From Tomitella biformata AHU 1821 (lineage in GTDB: Bacteria > Actinomycetota > Actinomycetes > Mycobacteriales > Mycobacteriaceae), in NCBI RefSeq assembly GCF_000524475.1, contig NZ_BAVQ01000022.1, positions 60,336 to 124,335 of the forward strand: a stretch of 64,000 bases of DNA. The letters run 5' to 3'. Below the pieces are notes generated by a model that was not told where the DNA came from, searched no databases, and saw nothing but the letters and a program-made list of their open reading frames with translations. Shown here in pieces: positions 27,339 to 37,487 of this stretch. Position 1 is the first letter of the stretch; the number at the start of each line of letters is the position of its first letter. Made by a program: the position numbers and the translations under genes.

Positions 27339-28130
27339 GTGATCAGAATGCTGACGGCACTGTTGCAGGGACCGGAGCGCACCTCGTCCGTGGCCGCGAA
27401 CCTGGCCGCCATCGACGACGCCGCCGCCGCCGCAGCCCGCCGCGGCGCGCGCATCCTCGTCTGCCCGGAGATGTCCGCCACCGGCTACAACATCGGCCCC
27501 CTCCTCACCGAGAGGGCCGAGCCGCGCGACGGGCCGATAGCCCGGTCGGTCGCCGCAATGGCCGCAGCCCACGGCATCGCCATCGTCTTCGGCTACCCAG
27601 AGCGGGACGGCGACCGCCTCTACAACGCCACCGCGGCGATCGACAAAGACGGCCGCGGACTCGCCCACTACCGCAAAACGCATCTATTCGGCGAGCTGGA
27701 CCGGGACGCCTTCACACCCGGCGAGGTGCTGCTGGCGCAGTTCGAACTCGACGGCCTGCGATGTGGACTGCTCACTTGCTACGACGTCGAGTTCCCCGAA
27801 ACCGCCCGCGCGCACGCGGTGGCGGGCACCGACTGGCTGATCGTGCCGACGGGTCTGATGCACCCGTTCGCGCAGGTGGCCGAGACCCTGATCCCCGCAC
27901 GGGCCATCGAGAACCAAATCTTCATCACATACGCCAACCGGGTCGGGTCCGAGGGCGACGTCGAGTATTGCGGCCGCAGCTGCATCGTCGCGCCCGACGG
28001 CGCCGTGCTGGCCCGTGCCGGCGAGCAGCCAGTGCTGCTCTTCTCGGAGCTCGACCCGGCGCAGGCCGCGCGGTCCCGCGCACGCTATCCGTATCTCGCC
28101 GACCGCCGCACAGATCTGTATCCGCAGTGA
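27339..28130 (+). CDS. Carbon-nitrogen hydrolase (nitrilase superfamily), probable 4-guanidinobutanamide amidase
   Basis: A 263-residue nitrilase-superfamily amidase with the full Glu-Lys-Cys triad: [23 protein letters not shown] and [14 protein letters not shown]. Its stop overlaps the start of the flavin monooxygenase gene (GTGA), so the two are co-translated. Amino-acid 2-monooxygenases produce amides with one carbon fewer, and this hydrolase would convert such an amide to the acid plus ammonia. The neighbouring ureohydrolase favours 4-guanidinobutanamide. The GTG start at 27339 is used; an in-frame ATG three codons on is possible. Confidence 0.87.
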   Translation: MIRMLTALLQGPERTSSVAANLAAIDDAAAAAARRGARILVCPEMSATGYNIGPLLTERAEPRDGPIARSVAAMAAAHGIAIVFGYPERDGDRLYNATAAIDKDGRGLAHYRKTHLFGELDRDAFTPGEVLLAQFELDGLRCGLLTCYDVEFPETARAHAVAGTDWLIVPTGLMHPFAQVAETLIPARAIENQIFITYANRVGSEGDVEYCGRSCIVAPDGAVLARAGEQPVLLFSELDPAQAARSRARYPYLADRRTDLYPQ

Positions 28131-29803
28131 CCACGCCCGTGAGCCCGGAACCTGGCCGTCGGGCGCTGTCGATGATCGGCCCGGATTTCCCATTCCCCTA
28201 TGACGACTACCGCCTCAGCCCCGCCGGGCTGGGCTCCGTGCCGGCGTCCGCGTTCGGCACGGAGGTGGCGGTTGTCGGCGGCGGCCTGGCCGGAATAATC
28301 ACGGCGTACGAGCTGATGCGGATGGGCCTGCGCCCAGTGGTCTACGAGCCGGAGCAAATCGGCGGCCGGATGCGCTCAGCGGAGTTCGAGGGCTTCCCAG
28401 GGACCGTCGCCGAGCTCGGCGCAATGCGATTCCCCTTGTCCTCCACCACCTTGCACAGCTACCTCGCCGCAATGGGCCTGCCCACCCGGCCCTTCGCCAA
28501 CCCCCTCGCAACCGACACTCCCAGCACCGTGATCGATCTCAAAGGCAACCCGCTCTATGCGCGGAACCTCGACGATCTGCCGCCGGAGTTCCGTCTCGTC
28601 GCCCAGGCCTGGGGCCAAGCCCTCGAAGACGGCGCGAACCTGGGCGCGCTCACATCGGCCCTGCGCGCCCGAGATCCGCTGCGCATCAAGGCGATCTGGA
28701 ACGACCTCGTCAGGCGGCTCGACGACCACACCTTCTATCACTTCCTTGCCGACTCCCCCCACTTCCGGTCCTTCGCGGACCGAGAGCTGTTCGGGCAGGT
28801 GGGGTTCGGCACCGGCGGTTGGGACACCGACTTCCCCAACTCGATCCTGGAGGTGCTGCGCATCGTCGCCACCGGCGCGGATGAGGACCAGCACCTGGTC
28901 ATCGGCGGCTGCCAGCAGCTCCCGCTCCGCCTGTGGTCGCACCAGCCCGACGCCCTCGCCGGTTGGCCGGCCGGCACCTCGCTGCAGGCCCTGCATGCCG
29001 GCTCGCCCCGGCCCGGTGTCACCGCGCTGCGCCGCACCCACTCCGGGATCACCGTCACCGATGCGGCCGGGGCCATCCGCACCTATCCCGCCGTGGTCTA
29101 CGCCGCACCGATCTGGTTGTTGCTCAACAACATCGAGTGCGATGAGTCCCTCTTCTCCAGCGCGCTGTGGACCTCGATCGAACGCACCCACTACATGGGC
29201 TCGAGCAAGGTCTTCGTGCTAGTCGACCGCCCTTTCTGGCGCGACCAGGACCCCGCGACCGGCCGCGACACCATGAGCATCACGCTGACCGACCGGATGA
29301 GCCGCGGCACCTACCTTTTCGACGACGGCCCCGATCGCCCCGCAGTGATCTGCCTGTCCTACACGTGGGCTGACGACTCCCTCAAACTCCTGCCGCTCTC
29401 CGCCACCGAGCGCATGGACCTGATGCTGCACTCCCTCGGCGAGATCTACCCCGGGGTGGACATCCGCAGCCACATCATCGCCTCCCCCATCACCGTGTCG
29501 TGGGAGATGGAGCGAAATTTCATGGGCGCGTTCAAGGCCAACCTGCCCGGCCACTACCGCTATCAAGAGCAGCTGTTCGGCCATTTCATGCAGGACCAGA
29601 TGCCCGACGCGCACCGCGGGATCTTCTTGGCCGGCGATGACATCTCCTGGACCGCCGCCTGGGCGGAGGGCGCGGTGCAGTCGGCGCTCAACGCGGTGTG
29701 GGGCGTGCAGCACCACTTCGGCGGCGTCTGCGATCCGGACAATCTCGGCCCCGGCGACCGCTTCGCCGAGTTCGCGCCGATCCGGTTGCCCGACATCCTC
29801 TGA
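28127..29803 (+). CDS. Flavin-dependent amino-acid 2-monooxygenase / amine oxidase, probable arginine 2-monooxygenase
   Basis: A 558-residue FAD enzyme of the tryptophan/lysine 2-monooxygenase group. Visible are the dinucleotide-binding motif VAVVGGGLAGIITAYELMR near residue 45, GGRMRSAEF, the arginine motif ELGAMRFP, and the C-terminal flavin site FLAGDDISWTAAWAEGAVQS. The family converts L-amino acids to amides with CO2 release, or acts as an oxidase. Together with the overlapping amidase and the divergent ureohydrolase, the arginine oxygenase route is the best explanation. Lysine (5-aminovaleramide route) or tryptophan are alternatives. The GTG at 28127 is the coupled start. Confidence 0.85.
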   Translation: MTTPVSPEPGRRALSMIGPDFPFPYDDYRLSPAGLGSVPASAFGTEVAVVGGGLAGIITAYELMRMGLRPVVYEPEQIGGRMRSAEFEGFPGTVAELGAMRFPLSSTTLHSYLAAMGLPTRPFANPLATDTPSTVIDLKGNPLYARNLDDLPPEFRLVAQAWGQALEDGANLGALTSALRARDPLRIKAIWNDLVRRLDDHTFYHFLADSPHFRSFADRELFGQVGFGTGGWDTDFPNSILEVLRIVATGADEDQHLVIGGCQQLPLRLWSHQPDALAGWPAGTSLQALHAGSPRPGVTALRRTHSGITVTDAAGAIRTYPAVVYAAPIWLLLNNIECDESLFSSALWTSIERTHYMGSSKVFVLVDRPFWRDQDPATGRDTMSITLTDRMSRGTYLFDDGPDRPAVICLSYTWADDSLKLLPLSATERMDLMLHSLGEIYPGVDIRSHIIASPITVSWEMERNFMGAFKANLPGHYRYQEQLFGHFMQDQMPDAHRGIFLAGDDISWTAAWAEGAVQSALNAVWGVQHHFGGVCDPDNLGPGDRFAEFAPIRLPDIL

Positions 29804-29881
29804 GTCGACCCCGACACCCGTTTCCCGGGCCGCGTGCGGGTTCACATCTCGCTGGAGCCGCCGGGGGTGCAGGATAGAGCG

Positions 29882-30382
29882 GTGAGCATCCTGATCCGCG
29901 ACGCCGTCCCCGGGGACTTGCCCGCCATCCTCGAGATCCACAACGAGGCCGTCCTCAACACCACCGCGAACTGGTATGAGGAGCCGAGCACCCTCGAGGA
30001 CCGCCAGGAGTGGCTGGACTGGCGGGCCGACAACGGCTACCCAGTCCTGACCGCCGACGAGGACGGCGTGGTCGTCGGCTTCGCCAGCTATGGCCCCTGG
30101 CGGCCGAAGAACGCGTACCGCCACACGGTGGAGAACTCCGTCTACGTGCACGTGGACCACCACCGCAAGGGGGTGGCGAAGGCACTGATGACGGAGCTCG
30201 TCGCGCGCGCGAAGGCCGACGGCCGGCACGTGGTCGTCGCCTACATCGAGTCCTCGAACGAGAACTCCATCGCACTGCACCGCAAGGTCGGGTTCGAGGT
30301 GGCCGGCCTCCTGCCCGGGGTGGGCAAGAAGTTCGGTCGGTTCCTCGACCTGACAATCATGCAGCTGACTCTTAGCCCTTAA
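29882..30382 (+). CDS. GNAT N-acetyltransferase (phosphinothricin acetyltransferase-like)
   Basis: A 166-residue GNAT enzyme of the Pat/Bar/MddA type. It begins ILIRDAVPGDLPAILEIHNEAV, has TTANWYEEP, and carries the acetyl-CoA loop VHVDHHRKGVAKALM (each partial). Such enzymes acetylate phosphinothricin, methionine sulfoximine/sulfone or other amino acids. The GTG at 29882 begins the conserved domain. The gene converges on the thioesterase with an 11-nt overlap of coding ends. Confidence 0.82.
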   Translation: MSILIRDAVPGDLPAILEIHNEAVLNTTANWYEEPSTLEDRQEWLDWRADNGYPVLTADEDGVVVGFASYGPWRPKNAYRHTVENSVYVHVDHHRKGVAKALMTELVARAKADGRHVVVAYIESSNENSIALHRKVGFEVAGLLPGVGKKFGRFLDLTIMQLTLSP

Positions 30383-31184
30383 AGTAGACCAGCTGATGGG
30401 TCGTGGCGAGCAGCTCGCCGTCGCGGCTCCACACCTCGCCGACCTGGTCGAAATACCCGTTGCCGAAGCGCTGCGCGCGGGCTGACCCCAACAGGTAGTC
30501 GTCGCCCTGCCGCGCCAGCATCGCCTCGTCTGCGTGGAAGTACACCGTGAAGGTGACGGTGCTGGCGGGCATCATCGCGCCTTTGCGCAGGTAGACCCGC
30601 GGATAGAAGCTGTCACAGATGGCAGTCAGCGCCGTGAAGTCGACAGCCCGAGCCGGGGTCTCGCGGATCCAGAGGGTGGACCGCGAGCTCGCGCTCTCGC
30701 TGGGGTTGGGATTGGCGGGGTCCAAGCCGCCCTCGGTGAAGCGCATCTCGTAGTTCTGCGCCCACGCGATGAACTCCGGCAGGTGCTGCTCCTCGACGTC
30801 GCCGGGCGCCGGCACGGCGGGGAAGCCGAGCTCGGTGGAGTCGAAGGACTCGCGCCGGACGCCGCAGATCGCCGTGGCGGTCGTGGTGACCTCGCCGTTC
30901 TGGATGATCTCCATGGTCCAGTGCTGATTGGACCGGTTCGTGCGCGCAGGCTTCGCGACCACCTCGAAATCGCCATACGCGATCGCGCCGCCGAAGTTGA
31001 CGGTCAGCGCCAGCGGGTCGCCCTGCCGGTCGGGGTGCTGGAGGACGGCCTGCAGCAGCGCCGCCGCGGTGGAGCCCCCGAATGGGCCGACCATGTTCGC
31101 GAATGCCGGTGTGGTGCGGCCGGCGAAGCGGCTGCCGCCCTTGTCCGCCAAGGAGATTGCGTCATCGAACGGGTGCATGGTCAT
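30372..31184 (-). CDS. Thioesterase family protein (TesB-like double hot-dog)
   Basis: A 270-residue acyl-CoA thioesterase-like protein. The N-terminal hot-dog has FAGRTTPAFANMVGPFGGSTAAAL and the C-terminal one has YPRVYLRKGAMMPASTVTFTVYFH (both in part). It probably hydrolyses medium or long acyl-CoAs; the substrate is unknown. Transcription is divergent from carbonic anhydrase across an AT-rich 83-bp gap. Confidence 0.8.
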   Translation of the reverse strand: MTMHPFDDAISLADKGGSRFAGRTTPAFANMVGPFGGSTAAALLQAVLQHPDRQGDPLALTVNFGGAIAYGDFEVVAKPARTNRSNQHWTMEIIQNGEVTTTATAICGVRRESFDSTELGFPAVPAPGDVEEQHLPEFIAWAQNYEMRFTEGGLDPANPNPSESASSRSTLWIRETPARAVDFTALTAICDSFYPRVYLRKGAMMPASTVTFTVYFHADEAMLARQGDDYLLGSARAQRFGNGYFDQVGEVWSRDGELLATTHQLVYFKG

Positions 31185-31267
31185 CTGGCCCTCACAGCTC
31201 TAGCTATCAATCGATTACTTATAGGGTTCGCCGTCCAAGATACGGTACCGCCGCATAGTCTGTCCCA

Positions 31268-32092
31268 ATGCCCGCTTCCCCCGCTGAGCGCCCAAGTCCC
31301 CTCCAGATCCTGTGGACCGAGAACCCTGGCGCCGCCCGCGCCGCCCAGCCGACCACGCCTGAGGAAGCGATCGCGGTACTGAACAAGGGCTCCCACGGGT
31401 TCTCCCGCCTCGGGCAAGAGCCCCTCCAGCTACGGGTGGACCGCGAGGCGTTCGGCTACCCGCCCGAGGACGACCCAGACGGGGTGCTCGACCAGCAACC
31501 CTTCGCCGCGGTGCTCAGCTGCAGCGACGCCCGCGTGCCCATCGAGCTCACCCTCGGCTGCGCCACCAACGACCTCTTCGTGGTGCGGGTCGCCGGCAAC
31601 GTGCCCGGCTCTGACTGCCGCGGCAGCATGCACTACGCCGCGAGCCATCTGCCGAGCGTGCGGGTGTTCGCCGTGGTTGGCCACTCGCGGTGCGGGGCGA
31701 ACTCCGCCGCCGTCGACGCGATGCTCCATCCCGAGCGGTACCTCGAGATCGCCTCGGACGCTCCGCTGCGGGGCATCATCGACTCCCTGCTCGCCGGCGT
31801 GCACTTCGCCGAGCGAGCCCTGCTGCACGCGCACGGCCCCGACGCCGCACGCTCCCCCGACTACCGGGCGCGGCTGGTGACCCTCACGACGTTTGCGAAC
31901 ACCGCGTTGACCGCCCTGGTGCTGGAGCGGGAGATCAAACGCCCCTGCGCATTCGGCGTCTACAAACTCGCGACGCGCACGGTGGGCGTGCGCCGGGCCG
32001 CCGGCTGGATGGACGGTCTGGCGATGGCGCCGAAGGACGACGCGGAGCTGATCGCGCTCGTCACCAACTCGGCACGCTCGCTCTCGCTCTAG
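31268..32092 (+). CDS. Beta-class carbonic anhydrase
   Basis: A 274-residue zinc enzyme interconverting CO2 and bicarbonate. Zinc ligands and the Asp-Arg dyad are visible in LSCSDARVPIE and VVGHSRCGAN. The spacing is normal, but the protein is longer than the approximately 200-residue minimum, with an N-terminal extension and an insert rich in Ala/Asp before the C-terminal helices. It may supply bicarbonate for biotin-dependent carboxylases such as those at the left end of the window. Its end overlaps the HAD phosphatase gene on the other strand by 4 nt. Confidence 0.88.
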   Translation: MPASPAERPSPLQILWTENPGAARAAQPTTPEEAIAVLNKGSHGFSRLGQEPLQLRVDREAFGYPPEDDPDGVLDQQPFAAVLSCSDARVPIELTLGCATNDLFVVRVAGNVPGSDCRGSMHYAASHLPSVRVFAVVGHSRCGANSAAVDAMLHPERYLEIASDAPLRGIIDSLLAGVHFAERALLHAHGPDAARSPDYRARLVTLTTFANTALTALVLEREIKRPCAFGVYKLATRTVGVRRAAGWMDGLAMAPKDDAELIALVTNSARSLSL

Positions 32093-32520
32093 AAGTCGCC
32101 GGGCGCCACCTGGAAGCACACCAGGCCGATGCTCCGCCACATCGCCACAACCTTGTCGCGGTCGTCCAGCACCCCGAGCACCCGGAAGCGGCCCTCGATG
32201 CGCTCACGGTAGAGCGCCTCCTTGACGACCTCGTCGGGCCGGAAGTCGCCGGGTTCGCGCATGTGCAACTCGTCGAACGGCACGCCCTGCGCGTCGAGCC
32301 ACTGCACCGTCTGCCCGCGGGAGGAGCCGTCGCGCCCGGACACCGCGAGGATCGCGTCGACTCCGGGATGCGCCGCCAGCGCCTGCACGGCGATGATCAC
32401 CGGCAGATGCGGCCGGTCCTCGCCGACCCGGTGCCAGTCGAACGGCCCCCGCTCGCCCATCAGCGCCAGCGTTCCATCGATGTCGACTATCCACGCCGAC
32501 TGCTCAGACCCGCGCGCCAC
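32089..32520 (-). CDS. HAD-superfamily phosphatase, polynucleotide kinase 3'-phosphatase-like
   Basis: A 143-residue small HAD protein. The nucleophile motif is WIVDIDGTLALMGERGPFDW; VSGRDGSS gives motif II and VLGVLDDRDKVVAMWR the acidic motif. This arrangement resembles the phosphatase half of T4-type polynucleotide kinase, here without a kinase domain. A role in RNA or DNA end repair is possible but unproven. The GTG at 32520 is the start, 1 bp after the stop of the small upstream gene. Confidence 0.75.
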   Translation of the reverse strand: MARGSEQSAWIVDIDGTLALMGERGPFDWHRVGEDRPHLPVIIAVQALAAHPGVDAILAVSGRDGSSRGQTVQWLDAQGVPFDELHMREPGDFRPDEVVKEALYRERIEGRFRVLGVLDDRDKVVAMWRSIGLVCFQVAPGDF

Positions 32521-32521
32521 G

Positions 32522-32710
32522 TCAATCGGAAGCCCGGTCGTCAGGATCTACCACCGCCACCTTCTCCTCTGTGTTCCCGGCCGCCCCCGCAGACCGCAGC
32601 GACGCTTTAACTCGTTCATCCATCTCATCGACGACCTCGGTCAGCGAGTCCTTCCCCGAAACCGGATCGTGCATCACGCCCGTAGGTTCATTCTGCTCCC
32701 AGTTTTCCAT
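32522..32710 (-). CDS. Small acidic hypothetical protein
   Basis: A 62-residue, Asp/Glu-rich protein (MENWEQNEPTGVMHDPVSGK, then a helical middle and an acidic end). I recognise no family. The ATG at 32710 is preferred because AAGGGG lies 6 nt upstream; an earlier start at 32755 lies near the previous gene end without a clear site. It sits between the coiled-coil membrane protein gene and the HAD phosphatase in the same direction. Confidence 0.55.
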   Translation of the reverse strand: MENWEQNEPTGVMHDPVSGKDSLTEVVDEMDERVKASLRSAGAAGNTEEKVAVVDPDDRASD

Positions 32711-32751
32711 GGCTATCCCCTTTACTCCCAGGAAGGAAAGCACCCCGCCCT

Positions 32752-33210
32752 TCACTCGATCCGGTGCCGCGGGTCCTCATCGATCTCCGGATGCCGGGTA
32801 TGTTGCGGGGGAAGGGCCGTGTCATCACCGCTCCGGCTGCCACCGCTCCGAGCGTCGCCCTGCACCTCGGGATCTAGCTCGTCTGCCCGGCGGAGATGCT
32901 CCTCCTGCTCCTCCCGCACCCGGCGGGCAGCATGGCTATGCCCGGCCGCCTCGGCCTCCACCCGCCTAGCTCGCGCAGCCTCCTCATCCGCCGCGGCACG
33001 TTGCTTGCGAGCCCCCGCCTGCGCCTCGGCAGCGCCCGCCTCCTGTTTGCCGATCTCGGCCTCCCGCTCGGCGGCTTGGAGGCGCAGATCCTCAGCTTGC
33101 TGGTGACGAGCCTGCCGCTGCTTCATCGCGGCAACCCGCGCCAGCAAGCCGATCACAACAATCAGTACAACGACAGCCACAACGATGGCGATGATTACTC
33201 CAGTGTTCAT
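32752..33210 (-). CDS. Membrane-anchored coiled-coil hypothetical protein
   Basis: A 152-residue protein: one N-terminal helix (VIIAIVVAVVVLIVVIGLLA), then a charged Ala/Glu/Arg/Gln region that should form a long coiled coil (residues about 30-110), and a disordered polar tail. Function unknown. The ATG at 33210 has GAGG about 9 nt upstream; the GTG at 33225 is the alternative. Confidence 0.65.
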   Translation of the reverse strand: MNTGVIIAIVVAVVVLIVVIGLLARVAAMKQRQARHQQAEDLRLQAAEREAEIGKQEAGAAEAQAGARKQRAAADEEAARARRVEAEAAGHSHAARRVREEQEEHLRRADELDPEVQGDARSGGSRSGDDTALPPQHTRHPEIDEDPRHRIE

Positions 33211-33502
33211 TTTTCTGTCCCTCACAGTTCCGGCGGCTACGAGCGCCCATCGAGGCCCTCACGGGATAGACCGCTTGCTCGAAACGCTGGCACGCCTCGC
33301 TAGCGGCGGCCTTTGGGCCGCGACTTCCCCTCGGCGTACCCCGGAGGCGGCCGGCCCAAACCTGGCCGCCGCCATAGGAGCCGCTCTCCGCTCTCCACTC
33401 CCCGCTCTCCTTCACCGTCCCCGGTCGGCAGCGCCGCTCTTGCCAACCCAGAATTCCGGTGTTGACTGGTGGTAGTCGCCGCTACCACACGTGGGGGTTC
33501 TC

Positions 33503-35137
<1,635 letters not shown>

Positions 35138-35139
35138 TA

Positions 35140-36081
35140 ATGGCCCTCTTCGACGCGCTGCGGCCCGCGATGCTGGCGGCCGCGCGCTCCCCCAGGCTCG
35201 AACGGACCATCTCAACGATGCCCGCGACGCGAAGCCTTGTGCGCCGCTTCGTGGCCGGGGAGACCGAGGCCGACGCCGCCTTGGCCGCCACCGCGCTCCT
35301 CGACTCCGGGCGGCTGGCCAGCATCGACTACCTCGGCGAGGACACGGTCGATGCCGCCTCCGCCGCGGACACCGTCGCGCACTACCGCGCGCTATTGTCC
35401 GTGCTGCCCCGATCCCACGGCCCGGTCCCAAAGATCGAGGTTTCCGTGAAACTGTCCGCGTTGGGGCTGGGGTTGCCCAACGGCCCGGCCCTGGCGCTGG
35501 AGAACGCCCGCGCCGTCTGCGCCGCGGCGGAGATCGTGGGCGCCTGGGTCAGCGTCGACGCCGAGGGCCACGCCAGCACGGACACCGCACTGTCGGTCAT
35601 CCGCGACCTGCGCGCCGACTTCCCCACCGTGGGGACGGTCCTGCAGGCCTATCTGCACCGCACGGAGGCGGACTGCCGAGACCTGTCCGGCACACGGGTG
35701 CGCCTGTGCAAGGGTGCGTATGCCGAGCCGGCGGCCGTGGCCTTCCAAGGGCGCGCTGCCGTCGCCGACTCCTACCTGCGCTGCCTCGCGATCCTCATGC
35801 GCGGCGCCGGATATCCGATGGTGGCCTCGCACGATCCGTCGATGCTGCGCGCCGCTCTGCGCCTGGCCTCCGAGACTGGCCGGCCGACAACCGAATACGA
35901 GTTCCAGATGCTGTACGGCATCCGCACTGAGGAGCAGCTGCGGCTGGCCGGCGAGGGCTACCCAGTGCGCATCTACCTGCCCTACGGCGCACAGTGGTAC
36001 GGCTATTTCATGAGACGGTTGGCCGAGCGGCCCGCGAACCTTGGGTTCTTGCTGCGGGCGCTGGAGAAAGGCCATCGCTGA
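35140..36081 (+). CDS. Proline dehydrogenase (monofunctional PutA/PRODH)
   Basis: A 313-residue flavoenzyme of the monofunctional proline dehydrogenase class. Visible are PKIEVSVKLSALG, RVRLCKGAYAEPAAVAF and the C-terminal VRIYLPYGAQWYGYFMRRL with the substrate arginines. It oxidises proline to pyrroline-5-carboxylate and passes electrons to the quinone pool. It lies immediately after pruA and is probably translationally coupled. Confidence 0.92.
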   Translation: MALFDALRPAMLAAARSPRLERTISTMPATRSLVRRFVAGETEADAALAATALLDSGRLASIDYLGEDTVDAASAADTVAHYRALLSVLPRSHGPVPKIEVSVKLSALGLGLPNGPALALENARAVCAAAEIVGAWVSVDAEGHASTDTALSVIRDLRADFPTVGTVLQAYLHRTEADCRDLSGTRVRLCKGAYAEPAAVAFQGRAAVADSYLRCLAILMRGAGYPMVASHDPSMLRAALRLASETGRPTTEYEFQMLYGIRTEEQLRLAGEGYPVRIYLPYGAQWYGYFMRRLAERPANLGFLLRALEKGHR

Positions 36082-36257
36082 GGTGCTGCCGCCTGTTGTT
36101 CGGTGCGGGAGTTCCCTTTTGTCTCCGTCGAGGCTCCTGATGGACCGTAATTTTCGGCATCTCCGCAGCGTACGAGGTTGTACACAGGCCCGAGAGTTAT
36201 CCCCAGAGACGCGATTTCCTGGGTCGTCCGGACCACCCAGCCTGGCAGTCTCACAGT

Positions 36258-37124
36258 ATGGGGGAAGAGCCGGGCGGAACGCGGGTGTGGACCCGCGCCC
36301 AACTACATGCCGCGGGGATGAAGGACACGACCATCGCGAACCATTGCCGGAGCGGGGCCTATCAGCGGCTCATGCCGGGTATCTACTGCCTCGGCCCGCC
36401 GACAGCGCTGGACAAATGCCGTGCGGTGAGCTTGTGGCGGGCGGACGCGGTGCTCAGCCACCGCACCGCCGCCTGGCTGTGGGGGCTGCTGCCGGAGCCA
36501 CCGCACATCGAGGTGACGGTGCCGTCCGTGGTGCGGGCCAGCCCGCCGGACTGGGCGAGGCTCTACCGGCGAGATCTATCGCCGGCGGAGTGCTCGTGGG
36601 CACAGATGCTGCCAGTGGTGTGCCGAGAGCGGGCCATCCTGGACTCGCTGCACCTGCTCCCGCGCGCCGATGCCGAGAGGCTGGTGGACGAGCACACCCG
36701 GTTTGACCAGCAACGCGAGGACCTGATCAGCTTGTGCTCGGTGGACCGCGCGGGCATGGCGGTGGCTCGGGCGGTCGTCGCCACCGCAGCCCAGCGCTGG
36801 GCCTCGGAACCAGAGCGGCTGCTCGGCAGGACCCTCGCGAGGATCGGATGCCGCCTTGAGCCCAACAACCCGGTGCTCGGCTATGCGGGCGACCTGGTCG
36901 ACCAGGAGGCGCGTCTGGTGGTGGAGATCGACGGCCGCGGGTTCCACAGCGAGCGCGAGGTCTTCACACACGATCGTCGCAGGCAGAACGCCATCGTTAT
37001 CGCGGATTGGCTGGTGCTGCGCTACTCGGCGGACGACGTGTTCGAGCGGACCGACCAGATCGCGCTCGAGATCAAGACGCAGGTGCGCAAGCGCCGTCGG
37101 CGGGCCCGCGATCGCAGGAAGTGA
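36258..37124 (+). CDS. AbiEi-like winged-helix plus DUF559 domain protein
   Basis: A 288-residue protein. The N-terminal 60 residues look like the AbiEi antitoxin winged helix (WTRAQLHAAGMKDTTIANH; GIYCLGPP). The C-terminus has a DUF559/very-short-patch-repair-like nuclease fold (LVVEIDGRGFHSEREVFTHD, then RRRQNAIV). This architecture is common and multicopy in actinobacteria, and its role is unknown. A decayed MNT nucleotidyltransferase lies just downstream on the other strand, so a past toxin-antitoxin or defence function can be considered. Confidence 0.72.
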   Translation: MGEEPGGTRVWTRAQLHAAGMKDTTIANHCRSGAYQRLMPGIYCLGPPTALDKCRAVSLWRADAVLSHRTAAWLWGLLPEPPHIEVTVPSVVRASPPDWARLYRRDLSPAECSWAQMLPVVCRERAILDSLHLLPRADAERLVDEHTRFDQQREDLISLCSVDRAGMAVARAVVATAAQRWASEPERLLGRTLARIGCRLEPNNPVLGYAGDLVDQEARLVVEIDGRGFHSEREVFTHDRRRQNAIVIADWLVLRYSADDVFERTDQIALEIKTQVRKRRRRARDRRK

Positions 37125-37126
37125 AA

Positions 37127-37191
37127 AACCCTCCACTCTCACCACCCCGAATGCCGATAATCGGCAACCTAGGGGTCGATAGTGGAGGGTT
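37127..37191. repeat. Nested inverted repeat, probable terminator
   Basis: Three dyads share one centre: AACCCTCCACT/AGTGGAGGGTT (37127-37137 and 37181-37191), ACCCC/GGGGT (37144-37148 and 37172-37176), and TGCCGAT/ATCGGCA around a single base (37152-37166). It starts 2 bp after the DUF559 gene stop. A long terminator or a small mobile-element relic would both fit. Confidence 0.6.
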
Positions 37192-37223
37192 GTTGCGAAA
37201 TCCTTATCTGCCGGTGTGCTCGG

Positions 37224-37475
37224 TTATGCGCCGGACATCGTCCGCCCTGGATCAGCGTGACCTGGTTGACCGCCAGCCAGTCGTTGCGGTCGGGCCTCGA
37301 TGGTTACCATCGCGTCGATGTCGCTAGTGGCCCCAGCGTCACCACGCACGACCGACCCGAATATCTTGACCTCCGATGCCGCGTATTACGCGAAGACTTG
37401 CTGGAGCTCATATCGACGCATGGCGCGGATTCTCCGCAGACGTTGGCTGTCTACAGAACGTTTGGGCACAGCCAC
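37224..37475 (-). pseudogene. Decayed MNT-type nucleotidyltransferase
   Basis: Reading the minus strand gives MRRYELQQVFA, a TAA stop, then YAASEVKIFGSVVRGDAG and ATSDIDAMVTIEA. The glycine-serine and SDID motifs are the hallmark of minimal nucleotidyltransferases (MntA type, often the antitoxin partner of HEPN toxins). The in-frame stop at 37386-37388 and a C-terminus that leaves the family after about 35 further residues show decay. The frame can be followed upstream (SVDSQRLRRIRA) towards the stop of the YdjM-like gene, so the original start is uncertain. Confidence 0.5.
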
Positions 37476-37487
37476 CTCGGCAGGAGG

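Noticed and set aside
33300..33420. CT-rich repeated CGCTCTCC units between hypothetical protein and pruA genes
   Set aside because: Only three short imperfect units; low-complexity sequence rather than a structured repeat.
36178..36205. Two DnaA-box-like 9-mers (TTGTACACA, TTATCCCCA)
   Set aside because: Each has one mismatch, only two exist, and there is no dnaA, dnaN or AT-rich unwinding region.
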